NCBI RefSeq assembly: GCF_001648175.1
Contig: NZ_CP015243.1
Location: 2,294,001-2,358,000 of the forward strand
DNA: 64,000 nt
Origin: Halotalea alkalilenta
GTDB taxonomy: Bacteria > Pseudomonadota > Gammaproteobacteria > Pseudomonadales > Halomonadaceae
Direction: 5' to 3'
The position numbers were made by a program, and so were the translations under genes. Positions 30,039-40,632 of the stretch are shown one piece after another. Within the stretch, counting starts at the first letter, position 1. Each line of letters begins with the position of its first letter. A model generated the notes under the pieces. It searched no databases. It had not been told where the DNA came from and saw nothing but the letters and a program-made list of their open reading frames with translations.

Positions 30039-31190
30039 TCAGCGCGGTGCGTCGTAGCGTCCTTCGCGGCGGTTGGAGAACACCACCTGCCAGAGCTGGA
30101 TGTCGCGAGCGCGGAAGGCGCCGGCGCAGATCAGCAGGTAGTAGCGGAACATCCGATAGGTGCGCTCATCGTAGTTCGCGCTGATCGAAGGCCAGGCGCT
30201 TTCGAAGTTGGCGTGCCAGGCCATCAGGGTGCGGTCGTAGTCGGCGCCGAAATTCTGCCAGTCCTCCATTACGAAAAGCTCTTCGCTCGGTTTCACCAGC
30301 TGAACGATCGAGGGCAGGATGCCGTTGGGGAAGATGTACTTGTTGATCCACGGATCGGCGCCGACGTGGGTGGCGTTGCTGCCGATGGTGTGGAGCAGGA
30401 ACAGGCCGTCCTCGGCGAGCAGGTTCTTCACCGCCCGGAAGTAGGTCGGATAGTTCTTGTGCCCGACGTGCTCGAACATACCGATCGAGACGATTCGGTC
30501 GAAACAGCCGCTCAGGTCGCGATAGTCCTCGAGGATGATTTCCACCGGCAGGCCCTCGCAGCGCTTCTTGGCATAGGCGGCCTGCTCCTTGGAAATGGTG
30601 ATGCCGGTGACCTGGCAGCCATAGTGCTTGGCCGCGTGATAGGCGAAGCTGCCCCATCCGCAGCCGATGTCGAGCACCTTCATGCCTGGTTCGAGGCCGA
30701 GCTTGCGGGCGGCGAGGTCGAGCTTGGCCAGCTGTGCCTGGTGCAGGTCGGTGGCTTCTTTCCAATAGCCGCACGAGTAGCACATGGTCTCGTCGAGCAT
30801 GCGTTCGAACAGGTCGTTGCCGAGATCGTAGTGCTTCTCGCCGACGATGAAGGCGCGGGTCTTGCTCTGAAGATTGATGAAGCCGGCCCGCAGGGTATAG
30901 AAGAGATGATGCAGCGGATTCTCCGCGCGCTGGCCGAGACCGTGGCGCAGCATGCGCAGGATCATCTCGTCGATCTGCTCGCAGTCCCACTGGCCATCCA
31001 TGTAGGACTCGCCGAGTCCCAGCGAGCCGCTGCGTATCACTCTGCCGAAGAAGGCGGGGTCGTGGACTTGGATATCCCAGGGATTGTCGCCGTTGATCGC
31101 GACGCCGGAGCCCTCGAGCAGGGACTCGGTAAGGCGTCGGCTGCGCGTGTCGGGCAGCTCGCTTGAATCGAAAGCAGTATTGCTGGCCAT
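30039..31190 (-). CDS. cfa: Cyclopropane-fatty-acyl-phospholipid synthase
   Basis: 383 residues from the ATG at 31190 (ribosome site GGGGAGGAG), the same length as E. coli Cfa; an upstream ATG at 31235 is unlikely. The SAM loop is VLDIGCGWGSFA. YSCGYW, MFEHVGHKNY and HTIGSN are further Cfa signatures. It transfers a methylene from SAM to unsaturated acyl chains of membrane lipids, usually in stationary phase or under acid or osmotic stress. Confidence 0.95.
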   Translation of the reverse strand: MASNTAFDSSELPDTRSRRLTESLLEGSGVAINGDNPWDIQVHDPAFFGRVIRSGSLGLGESYMDGQWDCEQIDEMILRMLRHGLGQRAENPLHHLFYTLRAGFINLQSKTRAFIVGEKHYDLGNDLFERMLDETMCYSCGYWKEATDLHQAQLAKLDLAARKLGLEPGMKVLDIGCGWGSFAYHAAKHYGCQVTGITISKEQAAYAKKRCEGLPVEIILEDYRDLSGCFDRIVSIGMFEHVGHKNYPTYFRAVKNLLAEDGLFLLHTIGSNATHVGADPWINKYIFPNGILPSIVQLVKPSEELFVMEDWQNFGADYDRTLMAWHANFESAWPSISANYDERTYRMFRYYLLICAGAFRARDIQLWQVVFSNRREGRYDAPR

Positions 31191-31532
31191 GACTCCTCCC
31201 CGTTGAACACCCTTCCCGATAGGACGTATGGACACATCTATGCGTGTCTTCCCTGGCGCGGCCGAGGCGGTTCATGGGAGATGGAACGGCCTTGCGCTCG
31301 CGCTAAACCTCGCTGAATCTTAAAACAGGCTTGGCAATCCTGCTAATCATTGTCGGCTATTACATCGATCGACGGTTTCAAGTTCGCCTCCTTGGGCGCC
31401 GAACCCGTTTTGTGATCGGCCGCTATGCAGGCGAAGATGAGGGTTTCCAGCTTGGCACAGGCAAGCGAAATGGCGGAAATCGACATTCGCTGCGTCCACT
31501 GCGCCAGCGGTAAACGACTCGGAGGTAGCGAA
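31191..31532. other. Intergenic region between cfa and the thiamine-binding protein gene
   Basis: 342 bp without a supported gene. It is AT-richer near 31320-31370, presumably the divergent promoters. Short open frames on both strands here lack ribosome sites and coding bias. Confidence 0.4.
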
Positions 31533-31835
31533 ATGAAGGTCATCGTCGATTTATGCGTGGTGCCGCTCGGGGTCGGCGTCTCGGTCTCGCCCCACGTCGC
31601 CGCCTGCCAGCGGGTGCTCGAGGAGGCGGGGCTCGAGCACCGGATGCATGCGTACGGCACTAACATCGAAGGAGAGTGGGACGAGGTGTTCGGGGCGATC
31701 AAGCGCTGCCACCAGGTGGTTCACGAGATGGGCGCGCCGAGGATCACCACCACGCTCAAGCTCGGCACGCGCATCGACCGGGAGCAGAGCATGGACGATA
31801 AGGTCGAGAGCGTGCGCCGTCTGCTCGAGTCGTGA
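31533..31835 (+). CDS. Thiamine-binding protein (MTH1187/YqgV family)
   Basis: 100 residues from the ATG at 31533, which has GGAGG 8 bases upstream; the frame is open further upstream but that part is not coding. The ferredoxin-like fold of this family is recognisable by VPLGVGVSVSPHVAACQRVLE and MHAYGTNIEGEWDEVFGAIKRC. Members bind thiamine or hydroxymethylpyrimidine-like ligands; the cellular role is uncertain. Confidence 0.85.
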   Translation: MKVIVDLCVVPLGVGVSVSPHVAACQRVLEEAGLEHRMHAYGTNIEGEWDEVFGAIKRCHQVVHEMGAPRITTTLKLGTRIDREQSMDDKVESVRRLLES

Positions 31836-31836
31836 C

Positions 31837-32178
31837 TCATGCCCGCTGGCATCGATAGACCAGGACGCCGAAGCCGGAGTCGCCCTCGATCTCGGCGCTG
31901 ACCAGGCGCCCGCGTGCGATAGCGGCGGGTGGCAGGGCAAGGCGTGGCTGCGCTGGCTGCCATTCGTAGGCGACCGGCTTGCCGCCACATTGCTCGGTGG
32001 CCATCGCCACCGCCTGCGCTTCGGCCTGGGGGGCGTCGGCCGCCGCGGTCTCGATCGATGCGCTGGATGGGGAAGAGGGCCCGCTTGCGCAGCCCGCCAG
32101 CATATGGAGCAGCCCAAGCGCAATGGCGCTCTGGAGCGCCCGGCGCTGGGGATGGCCGCATCTTCGTGCTGGGGTCAT
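31837..32178 (-). CDS. Small predicted lipoprotein
   Basis: 113 residues with a basic N-terminus, hydrophobic stretch and lipobox LAGC (LGLLHMLAGC), so Cys about residue 30 should be lipidated. The mature part has a Ser/Ala-rich linker then a small domain with two further cysteines (EQCGGKP and VYRCQRA) that could form a disulfide. AAGGAG precedes the ATG at 32178. Its start overlaps the argP stop, suggesting coupled translation. Family not recognised. Confidence 0.65.
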   Translation of the reverse strand: MTPARRCGHPQRRALQSAIALGLLHMLAGCASGPSSPSSASIETAAADAPQAEAQAVAMATEQCGGKPVAYEWQPAQPRLALPPAAIARGRLVSAEIEGDSGFGVLVYRCQRA

Positions 32179-33092
32179 GGCGTTCTCCTTGCCTGCGCTG
32201 CGCCCGTTTCGGCCCCGAGCAGCCACTGCGCCGCTCGGGCGAGCAGATGGTCGGTCAGGGTGTCGAGCAGCTGGCCGCCCTGGCGCCAATGGTGCCAGTA
32301 GAGCGGCACCACGATCCGCGTGTCCCATTCGAGCACCGCCAGCTCGCCGGCCTCGATCGCTTCGCGCGCCTGCAATTCGGGTATCAGCCCGTAGCATAGA
32401 CCGTTTCTCACCATCGCCAGGAAGCCTGGCGAAGAGGGGCAGCGGTGGTGGGGAAAGGCCGCGGTAACGCCGTGCTCGGCGAGATAGCGGTGCTGCAGGT
32501 GGTCATCGTTGCCGTAGATCACCGTCGGCGCCCGGGTCAAGGCGCTCTCGTCGATGCCATCGGCAAAGTAGCGGTCGATGAATCCAGGGGTCGCCATCGG
32601 CAGATAGCGCATGCCACCGAGGAAGTGCGCCCGCGCGCCCTGCACCGCGCGCGGCGATGCGCAGACGCAGGCCGCCACTTCACCATCGCGCATGCGGCTC
32701 AGCGCCTGGTCCTGATCCTCGATCACCAGATCGAACAGCACCTCGTGCTGGCGGCCGAAATCTCCACTGGCGTCGAACCACCAAGTGGCGAGGCTGTCGG
32801 CGTTCACCGCGATACGCATCCGCTGGCCGCCTTCGCCCAGCGCCGGCAGGGTGTCGACCAGGTCGTACTCGAGCAAGCGCACCTGCTGGACGTGGTTGAG
32901 CAGCCGCTGTCCGGTTTCGGTTGGCGCAAGACGCGGCGCACGCACCAGCACCGGCTGTCCGAGCCGCGCCTCGAGCAGTTTGATTCGCTGCGATACCGCC
33001 GACTGGGTCAGGCCCAGCGCTCGGGCGCCGCGCTCGAAGCCGCCTTGATCGATCACCGCGCTGAGCGCCTCGAGGAGTTTATAGTCGATCAT
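32175..33092 (-). CDS. argP: LysR-family regulator ArgP (LysG)
   Basis: 305 residues. N-terminal HTH (GGFERGARALGLTQSAVSQRIKLLEARLGQPVLVR) matches the ArgP/LysG type. It diverges from a LysE/ArgO exporter, the standard ArgP-target arrangement: ArgP activates argO when arginine is plentiful and is inhibited by lysine in E. coli. The 89-bp gap between them carries a good dyad. Confidence 0.92.
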   Translation of the reverse strand: MIDYKLLEALSAVIDQGGFERGARALGLTQSAVSQRIKLLEARLGQPVLVRAPRLAPTETGQRLLNHVQQVRLLEYDLVDTLPALGEGGQRMRIAVNADSLATWWFDASGDFGRQHEVLFDLVIEDQDQALSRMRDGEVAACVCASPRAVQGARAHFLGGMRYLPMATPGFIDRYFADGIDESALTRAPTVIYGNDDHLQHRYLAEHGVTAAFPHHRCPSSPGFLAMVRNGLCYGLIPELQAREAIEAGELAVLEWDTRIVVPLYWHHWRQGGQLLDTLTDHLLARAAQWLLGAETGAAQARRTP

Positions 33093-33099
33093 CGATTAG

Positions 33100-33116
33100 C
33101 CTAATGGGGTATTAGG
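33100..33116. promoter_or_regulatory. Dyad in the argP-argO control region
   Basis: CCTAAT - GGGGT - ATTAGG, a perfect 6-bp inverted repeat with related TTAG/CTAAT elements either side, in an AT-rich 89-bp divergent promoter region. It is a likely ArgP-binding site by position; binding itself is inferred. Confidence 0.5.
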
Positions 33117-33181
33117 TGAATTAGTTTAATTGATGATAGTCAGGTCGCGTATGTTTGTCGCTCGATCACGAGGGTAGAGAG

Positions 33182-33787
33182 ATGAGCATGCTGGCATCGT
33201 GGCTGGACGGGTGGATCATGGGGCTCGGGCTGATCGTGGCGATCGGTGCACAGAATGCCTACGTGCTGCAGCAGGGCATGCGTGGGCGCCATCCCTGGAT
33301 GGTCGCCTCGATCTGTACCCTTTGCGACGTGGGGCTCACCGCGCTGGGTGTGTTCGGTGTCGCGAGCGCGCTGCAGGCCTGGCCCAAGGCGACGCGGATG
33401 CTCGCTTGGGCCGCCGCTGCGCTACTGCTGCTGCTCGCGGGTCAAGCATTCTGGCGGGCGGTGTTCCAGCGCCGGGGACTGCATCCGCTCGACGCGCCGG
33501 CGGGTTCGCGGCTGGCCACGCTGTTCGCCACGCTGGCGGTGAGCCTGCTCAATCCCCACGTCTATCTGGATACGGTGGCGATGCTCGGCGGCATCGGCGC
33601 GACCAGGCCGTCGCCGCTGGGGTTCGTGATCGGCGCGGCGTGCGCATCGGCGGCCTGGTTCTTCTCCCTCGTCGCTGGCGCTCGACGGTTCGCCGCGACC
33701 CTCGCCTCGGCGCGGTCATGGCGCTGGATCGATGGCGCGATCGGCACCGTTCTCCTGGCGATCGCGATCAGGCTGCTGCACGGCTGA
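33182..33787 (+). CDS. argO: LysE-family amino acid exporter ArgO
   Basis: 201 residues from the ATG at 33182 (preceded by GGGTAGAGAG). About six membrane segments. GLGLIVAIGAQNAYVLQQG is the LysE/ArgO signature, followed by LNPHVYLDTV in the fourth segment. Exports arginine (and probably lysine or toxic analogues). Paired with divergent argP. Confidence 0.93.
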   Translation: MSMLASWLDGWIMGLGLIVAIGAQNAYVLQQGMRGRHPWMVASICTLCDVGLTALGVFGVASALQAWPKATRMLAWAAAALLLLLAGQAFWRAVFQRRGLHPLDAPAGSRLATLFATLAVSLLNPHVYLDTVAMLGGIGATRPSPLGFVIGAACASAAWFFSLVAGARRFAATLASARSWRWIDGAIGTVLLAIAIRLLHG

Positions 33788-33797
33788 GGGGCGAACG

Positions 33798-34541
33798 TCA
33801 CTCCTCGAGCGCGTAGCGCAAAATGATCCGGGCCTCGACGCCGATTTCGCCGGGATTGTAGTCGACCGCGTCGGCGGCGCGACTTTCGGCCATCGCCATC
33901 ATCCTCGGCTGGAAGTGCGGGGCCTCTCCCTCGACCGCCTCGAGCACCGGGCCCAGCTCGAGCGAGAGGCTCGCGGCGATCGCCCGTGCCTTGCCCTCAG
34001 CGCGGGCGACGGCCGCGGCCAGCGCACGATCCTCGACCGCGCCACGATCGGCGACGTCGTAGCTCACCCCGTCGAGGCGGTCGACGCCGGCTTGGGTCAA
34101 TGCTTCGAGCACGGTGGGCAGCCGGTCGAGCTGTTCGATGTCGAGCTGGATCGGACGTTCGACACTGATCCGGCTGCGGTTCGGCTGCCCATCGCTGCTG
34201 GCGTAGAGCATCTCGGGTTGAATGCTGATGCTGCCGGCGTGGATGCGCTCACGCGCGACGCCTGCGGCAACCAGCGTATCGATCAGTTGGGACATTCGGC
34301 GCTCCAGCGCGCTGCGCGCTTGCTCCAGCTCGCCTGGCGCCGCGCTTTCGCCCTCGTCACGCAGCGGAGTCTTCTCCCACAGGGTGGCGTTCAGTCCTGC
34401 GCGATCGGGCACGATCTGCACTTGGCCCTCACCGCTGACTTCGAGCGTGGCGGGCTTGGCCTGAGCGGCCAGGGGCAGCGCGAGTGCACAGGCGCAAAGC
34501 ACCCCGAGGGTCAGGCGGCGGGACAACGTGGTGGTGGTCAT
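33798..34541 (-). CDS. SIMPL-domain (DUF541) periplasmic protein
   Basis: 247 residues from the ATG at 34541 (ribosome site AAGGAAG). Signal peptide MTTTTLSRRLTLGVLCACAL...AAQA, then a SIMPL domain starting LEVSGEGQVQIVPDRAGL and ending VEARIILRYALEE. Proteins of this family are periplasmic and linked to oxidative-stress tolerance in some bacteria; mechanism unknown. It lies 26 bp after cobO in the same direction. Confidence 0.85.
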   Translation of the reverse strand: MTTTTLSRRLTLGVLCACALALPLAAQAKPATLEVSGEGQVQIVPDRAGLNATLWEKTPLRDEGESAAPGELEQARSALERRMSQLIDTLVAAGVARERIHAGSISIQPEMLYASSDGQPNRSRISVERPIQLDIEQLDRLPTVLEALTQAGVDRLDGVSYDVADRGAVEDRALAAAVARAEGKARAIAASLSLELGPVLEAVEGEAPHFQPRMMAMAESRAADAVDYNPGEIGVEARIILRYALEE

Positions 34542-34567
34542 GTCGGGCTTCCTTGTCGGGTGGGGCA

Positions 34568-35170
34568 TCAGTAGTCGATGCCCCGGCGGGCCTTGAGCCC
34601 CTGGTTGAAGGCGTGGCGCGTTTCCTGCATCTCGGTGATGGTATCGGCCATCTCGAGCAGCTCGCGGTGGGCATTACGGCCGGTGATGATCACCGTCTGC
34701 TCGGGGGGGCGGTGGGCCAGCGCGCGCATCACCCTTTGGACATCGAGATAGCCGAATTTGAGCATGTAGGTGAGCTCGTCGAGCACCACCAGGTAGCGGC
34801 TCGGGTCGGTCATCATCCGCTCGGCGTGGGCCCAGGTCGCCTCGCAAGCGGCCCGATCGGTATCGCGGTTCTGGGTTTCCCAGGTGAAGCCGGTGGCCAT
34901 CACCACGACCTCCAGCTGGGGATCGTCGGCGAGCCGCTGGCGCTCGCCGCACTCCCATTCTCCCTTGATGAACTGCACCACGCCGACGCCATAGCCATAG
35001 CCCAGCGCGCGGGCCACCGTGCCCCAGGCCGCGGTGGTCTTGCCCTTGCCGTTGCCGGTGAAGACCAGCAGCAGCCCGCGCTCGACGCTGGCGGCGGCGA
35101 CCTTGGCATCGACGTGCTGCTTGAGTTTCTCCATTGCGCGCTTGTGGCGGCGCTGACGCTCGTCGCTCAT
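34568..35170 (-). CDS. cobO: Cob(I)yrinic acid a,c-diamide adenosyltransferase
   Basis: 200 residues of the CobA/CobO/BtuR type. Walker A GNGKGKTT (39-46), VVQFIKGEW, LDELTYMLKFGYLD and VIITGRNAH match the family. Adds the 5'-deoxyadenosyl ligand to corrinoids. The ATG has AGGAGG. No other cobalamin genes are in the window, so it probably serves salvage. I looked for a cobalamin riboswitch upstream and found none. Confidence 0.94.
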   Translation of the reverse strand: MSDERQRRHKRAMEKLKQHVDAKVAAASVERGLLLVFTGNGKGKTTAAWGTVARALGYGYGVGVVQFIKGEWECGERQRLADDPQLEVVVMATGFTWETQNRDTDRAACEATWAHAERMMTDPSRYLVVLDELTYMLKFGYLDVQRVMRALAHRPPEQTVIITGRNAHRELLEMADTITEMQETRHAFNQGLKARRGIDY

Positions 35171-35260
35171 CCCGGGGCCTCCTGTGCATGCGGTTCGGCA
35201 TGCATCATAGCGCGTACGTCGCGCCAGGACGTGTCGACGAGAGTCCTGGCCCGGGATGGC

Positions 35261-36508
35261 TCAAAGCGCGAGCAGCAGCCCCGCCAGGCAGGCGCTCATC
35301 AGGTTCGAGAGCGTGCCCGCGAGCACCGCCTTGAGGCCGAGGGAGGCGACGTCGCCGCGGCGATTGGGGGCGATGACGCCGAGACCGCCGAGCAGGATCG
35401 CGACCGAGCTCAGGTTGGCGAATCCGCACAGCGCGAAGATCACGATGGCCTGGGAGTGGGGCGTCAGCGAATCACGCACCGCGACGAAGTCGATGTAGGC
35501 GACGAATTCGTTGAGGATGGTCTTCTGGCCGATCAGGCTGCCGGCGGTGATCGCCTCGTCCCAGGGGATGCCGATCAGGAAGGCGAGCGGCGCGAAGCAG
35601 TAGCCGAGGATCAGCTGCAGCGACAGCTCCTCGATCCCGAACCAGCCGCCGATGGAGCCGACCATGCCATTGAACAGGGCGATCAGCGCGACGAAGGCGA
35701 TCAGCATCGCGCCGACATTGACGGCGAGGCGCAGTCCGTCGCTGGCTCCCGCCGCGGCGGCGTCGATGACGTTGCGCGGACCTTGCTGCTGGGCATCGTC
35801 CGGCTCTACTTCTTCGAGCCGCTGGTGGGGGCGGCCGGTCTCGGGGATTATCAGCTTGGCCATCAGCAGCCCGCCGGGAGCGGCCATGAAGGAGGCGGCA
35901 AGCAGGTAGTTGAGATCGATACCGAGTGCGGCATAGCCGCCGAGTGTGGAGCCCGCGACGCTCGCGAGCCCGCCAGCCATCACCGCGAAGAGCTCCGAGC
36001 GGGTCATCTTCGGTACGAAAGGCTTGACCACCAGGGGGGCTTCGGACTGGCCGACGAAGATGTTCGCCGCCGAGTTGAGCGACTCGGCGCGGCTGGTGCC
36101 TAGGGCGAGCTGCAGGCCGCGGCCGATCACGTTGATCACCCAGCGCATGACGCCGAGGTAATAGAGCACCGCGATCAACGAGGAAAAGAACACGATGATC
36201 GGCAGTACCCGGAAGGCGAAGACGAAGCCGCCATTGCCGAAGACCTCGAACATCTGAGGGCTGACCAGACCGCCGAAGAGAAAACTGATCCCGGCGTCAG
36301 CGGAGCCGAGCACGGCCTGCACGCCATTGCTGATCCATTGCAGCAGCTGACCGCCCCAATCGGTATAGAGCACGACTACGCCGATCAGCGCTTGAATGGC
36401 AAAGGCAATGGATACCGTGCGCAGGCGGATCGCCCGGCGATTTTCGCTGAAGAGCAGGGCAATACCGATCAGCACAGCGATGCCGATCACCCCCATGAGT
36501 ATGTTCAT
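35261..36508 (-). CDS. nupC: NupC-family concentrative nucleoside transporter
   Basis: 415 residues from the ATG at 36508 ([27 protein letters not shown]). About ten membrane segments. Signatures are [12 protein letters not shown] and [25 protein letters not shown]. Imports nucleosides with H+ or Na+. It forms the inner-membrane partner of the Tsx channel at 8154-9062. Stands alone between cobO and the SH3-like gene. Confidence 0.93.
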   Translation of the reverse strand: MNILMGVIGIAVLIGIALLFSENRRAIRLRTVSIAFAIQALIGVVVLYTDWGGQLLQWISNGVQAVLGSADAGISFLFGGLVSPQMFEVFGNGGFVFAFRVLPIIVFFSSLIAVLYYLGVMRWVINVIGRGLQLALGTSRAESLNSAANIFVGQSEAPLVVKPFVPKMTRSELFAVMAGGLASVAGSTLGGYAALGIDLNYLLAASFMAAPGGLLMAKLIIPETGRPHQRLEEVEPDDAQQQGPRNVIDAAAAGASDGLRLAVNVGAMLIAFVALIALFNGMVGSIGGWFGIEELSLQLILGYCFAPLAFLIGIPWDEAITAGSLIGQKTILNEFVAYIDFVAVRDSLTPHSQAIVIFALCGFANLSSVAILLGGLGVIAPNRRGDVASLGLKAVLAGTLSNLMSACLAGLLLAL

Positions 36509-36603
36509 CGCGTTACCAGATTGTTGATTGTGGTCGTTAAGCTGGCGAGTGTGAACGAAGGTTCTGCGGATTTGAAGCAGTTGTTCAAGGCCGTCGTGCG
36601 CGG

Positions 36604-37242
36604 TCAATGAATCGGAGCGAGCAGCGCCTCGCGAACCCAGCCAGGTGCGGCGTCAGATGCGGTTATTCGTACCCAGCCGTCGCGTCGGGCATGGATCGTC
36701 ACCGTCTCATTCAGGCGCAGCGCGCCGACCTGTGGAGCCCCTGGGCCTGGATAGTTGAATACCCCGGCTTGATCGACCGCTGCGCGGGCCTGGGCGAGCA
36801 CGCCGTCGGCGTTCGCGGGGGGAGTAGGTGTAGTAGTCGTGGGCTGCTCGGCGCCCATCGGGCGGCAGACCAGCGAACGGGGTGCGGCGAGCTGCTGCTG
36901 GAGTGCATCGACCTGGAGCGATAGCTGGTCGACCAGCGTGGCGAGGCGCTGGTTGGCGGCGACCAGCGCCGCGACCGACTGGCGCTGATCGCCATAGCCA
37001 TCGAAGCCGCCGTAGTAGCCCCGGTTGAAGCCGATGCCGACGCCGATCGGTGCCCGGGAGGCGGCCGCGAGCGCCTGTCGGTTGGCCGCATCCACTTCGG
37101 AAAGGTCCAGGCGTGGGGTGCCGCCGGCGTTGAGCGCGGGCGGCTGTTCGCAGATCAGGCGCTGTTCGGACTGGGCCAGCGCCGGGGTGCAGGCCAGCGG
37201 CAGGGCGAGAAGCAGCAGCGCGGTCGGGAGGCTGGGGCGCAT
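36604..37242 (-). CDS. Secreted SH3-like domain protein
   Basis: 212 residues. Signal peptide (cleavage after TPALAQ), a middle region with a Gly/Tyr-rich stretch and heptad-like helix ([29 protein letters not shown], split here only by position) predicted to coil, a Pro/Thr linker, and a C-terminal bacterial SH3-like domain ([17 protein letters not shown], then PGWVREALL). Likely a periplasmic cell-wall-associated protein; exact function unknown. GAGGAG precedes the ATG at 37242. Confidence 0.75.
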   Translation of the reverse strand: MRPSLPTALLLLALPLACTPALAQSEQRLICEQPPALNAGGTPRLDLSEVDAANRQALAAASRAPIGVGIGFNRGYYGGFDGYGDQRQSVAALVAANQRLATLVDQLSLQVDALQQQLAAPRSLVCRPMGAEQPTTTTPTPPANADGVLAQARAAVDQAGVFNYPGPGAPQVGALRLNETVTIHARRDGWVRITASDAAPGWVREALLAPIH

Positions 37243-37330
37243 GTCGATCTCCTCGCCAGTTGAAAGTCACGCAGGGCCAAGGCCCGGGTCCGAAGGTGGC
37301 ATCAGAGTACCCGAGCGGCTCGATCGGTGA

Positions 37331-38722
<1,392 letters not shown>

Positions 38723-38824
38723 GCGGCGGCTCGCAGTCGACCAGCTTTGGCCGCGCTCCGGTGTGGCATTATCATTTCGGGCCCGGCATCGCTGCCGGAC
38801 GCATCGTGCTTACCGGGATAACGC

Positions 38825-40012
38825 ATGGCTCTAGACCTGATCTGTTCCCTGCGCTTTTTCGATCTCCGCCTCTTCGGCGGCGGGCGGGAAGCGCTGGCCA
38901 TTGCCGAGCGCCTTGGCGACCTGAGGCTTCGCATCCATGCGCAGTCCCTCGCTGGAGGACTGTCGGCCCTGGCTGCCTCGCGTGGCTGGGCGATCGAATC
39001 AATGCCGCCTTCCCCTGCGCGTGGGCAGTGCTGGCTGGTCGCGACCGGTGACCCGCTGCAGGACGACGAACTCGTGGCGCTGGCCGAACGGGCCGGCGTT
39101 GCCGTTTTCGTGCCGCGTTGGCCCGAGCGCTCGAGCGTCCGGCTGCCGCTCGAGGTTGGGCGCGCGCCCGACTCATCCGCCGCTTCGTCGCGCAACCGCT
39201 TTCAGCCTGGCCGGGTCAGCCTGGTCGGTGCCGGTCCCGGCGATCCGGAGCTTCTGACCCTCAAGGCGTTGGCTCGACTGCGTGAAGCCGAGGTGCTGAT
39301 CCATGATCGACTGGTCAGTGATGAGGTGCTGGCGCTGGCCGCCCCTGGCGCTCGACGGCTCTACGTCGGCAAGGCGCGCTCGCGCCACAGCGTACCTCAG
39401 GAGGGGATCAACCAGGCGCTGGTCGACTGGGCGCGTGCCGGATATCGGGTGGTGCGGCTCAAGGGCGGTGATCCGTTCGTCTTCGGCCGCGGTGGCGAGG
39501 AGCTCGAGCGCCTCGCCGAGGCCGGGATCGATTTCGAGGTGATCCCGGGAATCACCGCGGCGATCGGGGTCTCTGCCTATACCGGTATCCCGCTGACCCA
39601 CCGTGATCACGCCCAGTCGGTGCGATTCATCACTGGCCATCTAAGCAATGGCAGCATCGATCTAGACTGGCCGACCCTGGCGGCTCCTGGTCAGACGCTG
39701 GTGTTCTACATGGGGCTGGGTAGCCTCGAGGTGATCGCCCGCCAATTGATCGAGCACGGGATGGGCCCGGACACGCCAATCGCACTGGTCGAGCAGGGCA
39801 CCACCGCGCGCCAGCGCGTCCACGTCGATACGCTGGCTGGTATTGCAGCCAGCATCACGGGGCTCGATATCGCGCCGCCGACGTTGATCGTGGTAGGTGG
39901 GGTAGTCTCGCTGTATCGCTCGCTCTCATGGTTCGAGCGCGCCAGCGCCGCGAGCCTCGGGTGGCGCAACGGCAAGCATCCGAGCCCGCTGGATCGCGCC
40001 GGCGAGGCCTGA
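38825..40012 (+). CDS. cysG: Siroheme synthase-like protein: active SUMT domain with degenerate precorrin-2 dehydrogenase domain
   Basis: 395 residues against about 460 for full CysG. Residues about 119-395 form a complete uroporphyrinogen-III C-methyltransferase (VSLVGAGPGDPELLTLKAL, RLKGGDPFVFGRGGEE, VIPGITAAIGVSAYTGIPLTHR). Residues 1-115 retain only a trace of the NAD fold (FGGGREALAIAERLG, CWLVATGDP) and lack the conserved VDDPxLCSF stretch with its catalytic aspartate. The roughly 100-residue dimerisation/chelatase segment is missing. So it should make precorrin-2 but not oxidise it or insert iron. Position after serS shows it descends from cysG. Confidence 0.88.
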   Translation: MALDLICSLRFFDLRLFGGGREALAIAERLGDLRLRIHAQSLAGGLSALAASRGWAIESMPPSPARGQCWLVATGDPLQDDELVALAERAGVAVFVPRWPERSSVRLPLEVGRAPDSSAASSRNRFQPGRVSLVGAGPGDPELLTLKALARLREAEVLIHDRLVSDEVLALAAPGARRLYVGKARSRHSVPQEGINQALVDWARAGYRVVRLKGGDPFVFGRGGEELERLAEAGIDFEVIPGITAAIGVSAYTGIPLTHRDHAQSVRFITGHLSNGSIDLDWPTLAAPGQTLVFYMGLGSLEVIARQLIEHGMGPDTPIALVEQGTTARQRVHVDTLAGIAASITGLDIAPPTLIVVGGVVSLYRSLSWFERASAASLGWRNGKHPSPLDRAGEA

Positions 40013-40053
40013 AAGCGCCTCCCGGCAGTTTCAAAACAGGGGGAGCGGTCGGA

Positions 40054-40263
40054 TCAGCGCAGCGCCGGTAGCGCATGCTGGAAGTACAGCGCCGCGAGCG
40101 CTAGTGCGACGGGAATCGTTATCACCATCGTGACCACCAGATACCAGCGCCGCTCCTCGCTGTGCAGGATCTTGCGATAGCGGTGTTCATGGACCCGGTC
40201 ACCCTGATCGAGCCGGCGCAGCCGTTCGCGCGCGCTCGAAGCGGAAAAAGGCCGCCAGCTCAC
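40054..40263 (-). CDS. Small single-pass membrane protein, 69 aa
   Basis: A basic, Arg-rich N-terminal half followed by one membrane segment (YLVVTMVITIPVALALAALYF). GTG start at 40263 overlaps the stop of the upstream Gln-rich gene (GTGA), so translation is probably coupled; no independent ribosome site is seen. Function unknown. Confidence 0.55.
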   Translation of the reverse strand: MSWRPFSASSARERLRRLDQGDRVHEHRYRKILHSEERRWYLVVTMVITIPVALALAALYFQHALPALR

Positions 40264-40568
40264 GGCGTGCTGCTTTGTGGCTGCTGCTGTCGCCTGAGCT
40301 GGTCGAGTCCCTGCTGAGACTGGTTCAAACGCTGGCGGTCGAGGCGCTCGGAGGTTTCAGTCGGCCCCTGGTTCGAGTTGAGACGACTGCGCTGTTGCTG
40401 GACATCCCGCTGGGTACGGTTGATCTGATTCTGGCGCTGGCTCTGTTCGAAGCGCTGCTGGGGGGATTGCACCGCAGTGCCGCTGCTCTGGGCCAGTGAA
40501 GGGCTGGCCCAGAGCGCCGCCAGAGCGAATGGCGCTGCCCAGCGGGCGATGAATGAGAAAGGTTTCAT
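40260..40568 (-). CDS. Secreted Gln-rich hypothetical protein, 102 aa
   Basis: Starts at the ATG at 40568 (MKPFSFIARW) with a clear signal peptide ending SLAQS. The mature part is very rich in Gln, Arg, Ser and Asn (e.g. QQRFEQSQRQNQINRTQRD) and probably disordered or helical. A longer frame upstream is unlikely. Lies between a zinc-ribbon gene and a small membrane protein gene in one direction. Function unknown. Confidence 0.6.
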   Translation of the reverse strand: MKPFSFIARWAAPFALAALWASPSLAQSSGTAVQSPQQRFEQSQRQNQINRTQRDVQQQRSRLNSNQGPTETSERLDRQRLNQSQQGLDQLRRQQQPQSSTP

Positions 40569-40632
40569 GTTCAAAGCTCGCATCGAGGATGGTGATGCCT
40601 GCCCGAGGAGCCGCCAAGGATGGCTCATTGGA

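Noticed and set aside
35171..35260. Cobalamin riboswitch upstream of cobO
   Set aside because: The 90-bp gap is too short and shows no B12-box-like sequence.
34484..36103. 539-codon plus-strand frame across cobO and nupC
   Set aside because: Antisense shadow; the genuine cobO and nupC products lie on the other strand with full family motifs.
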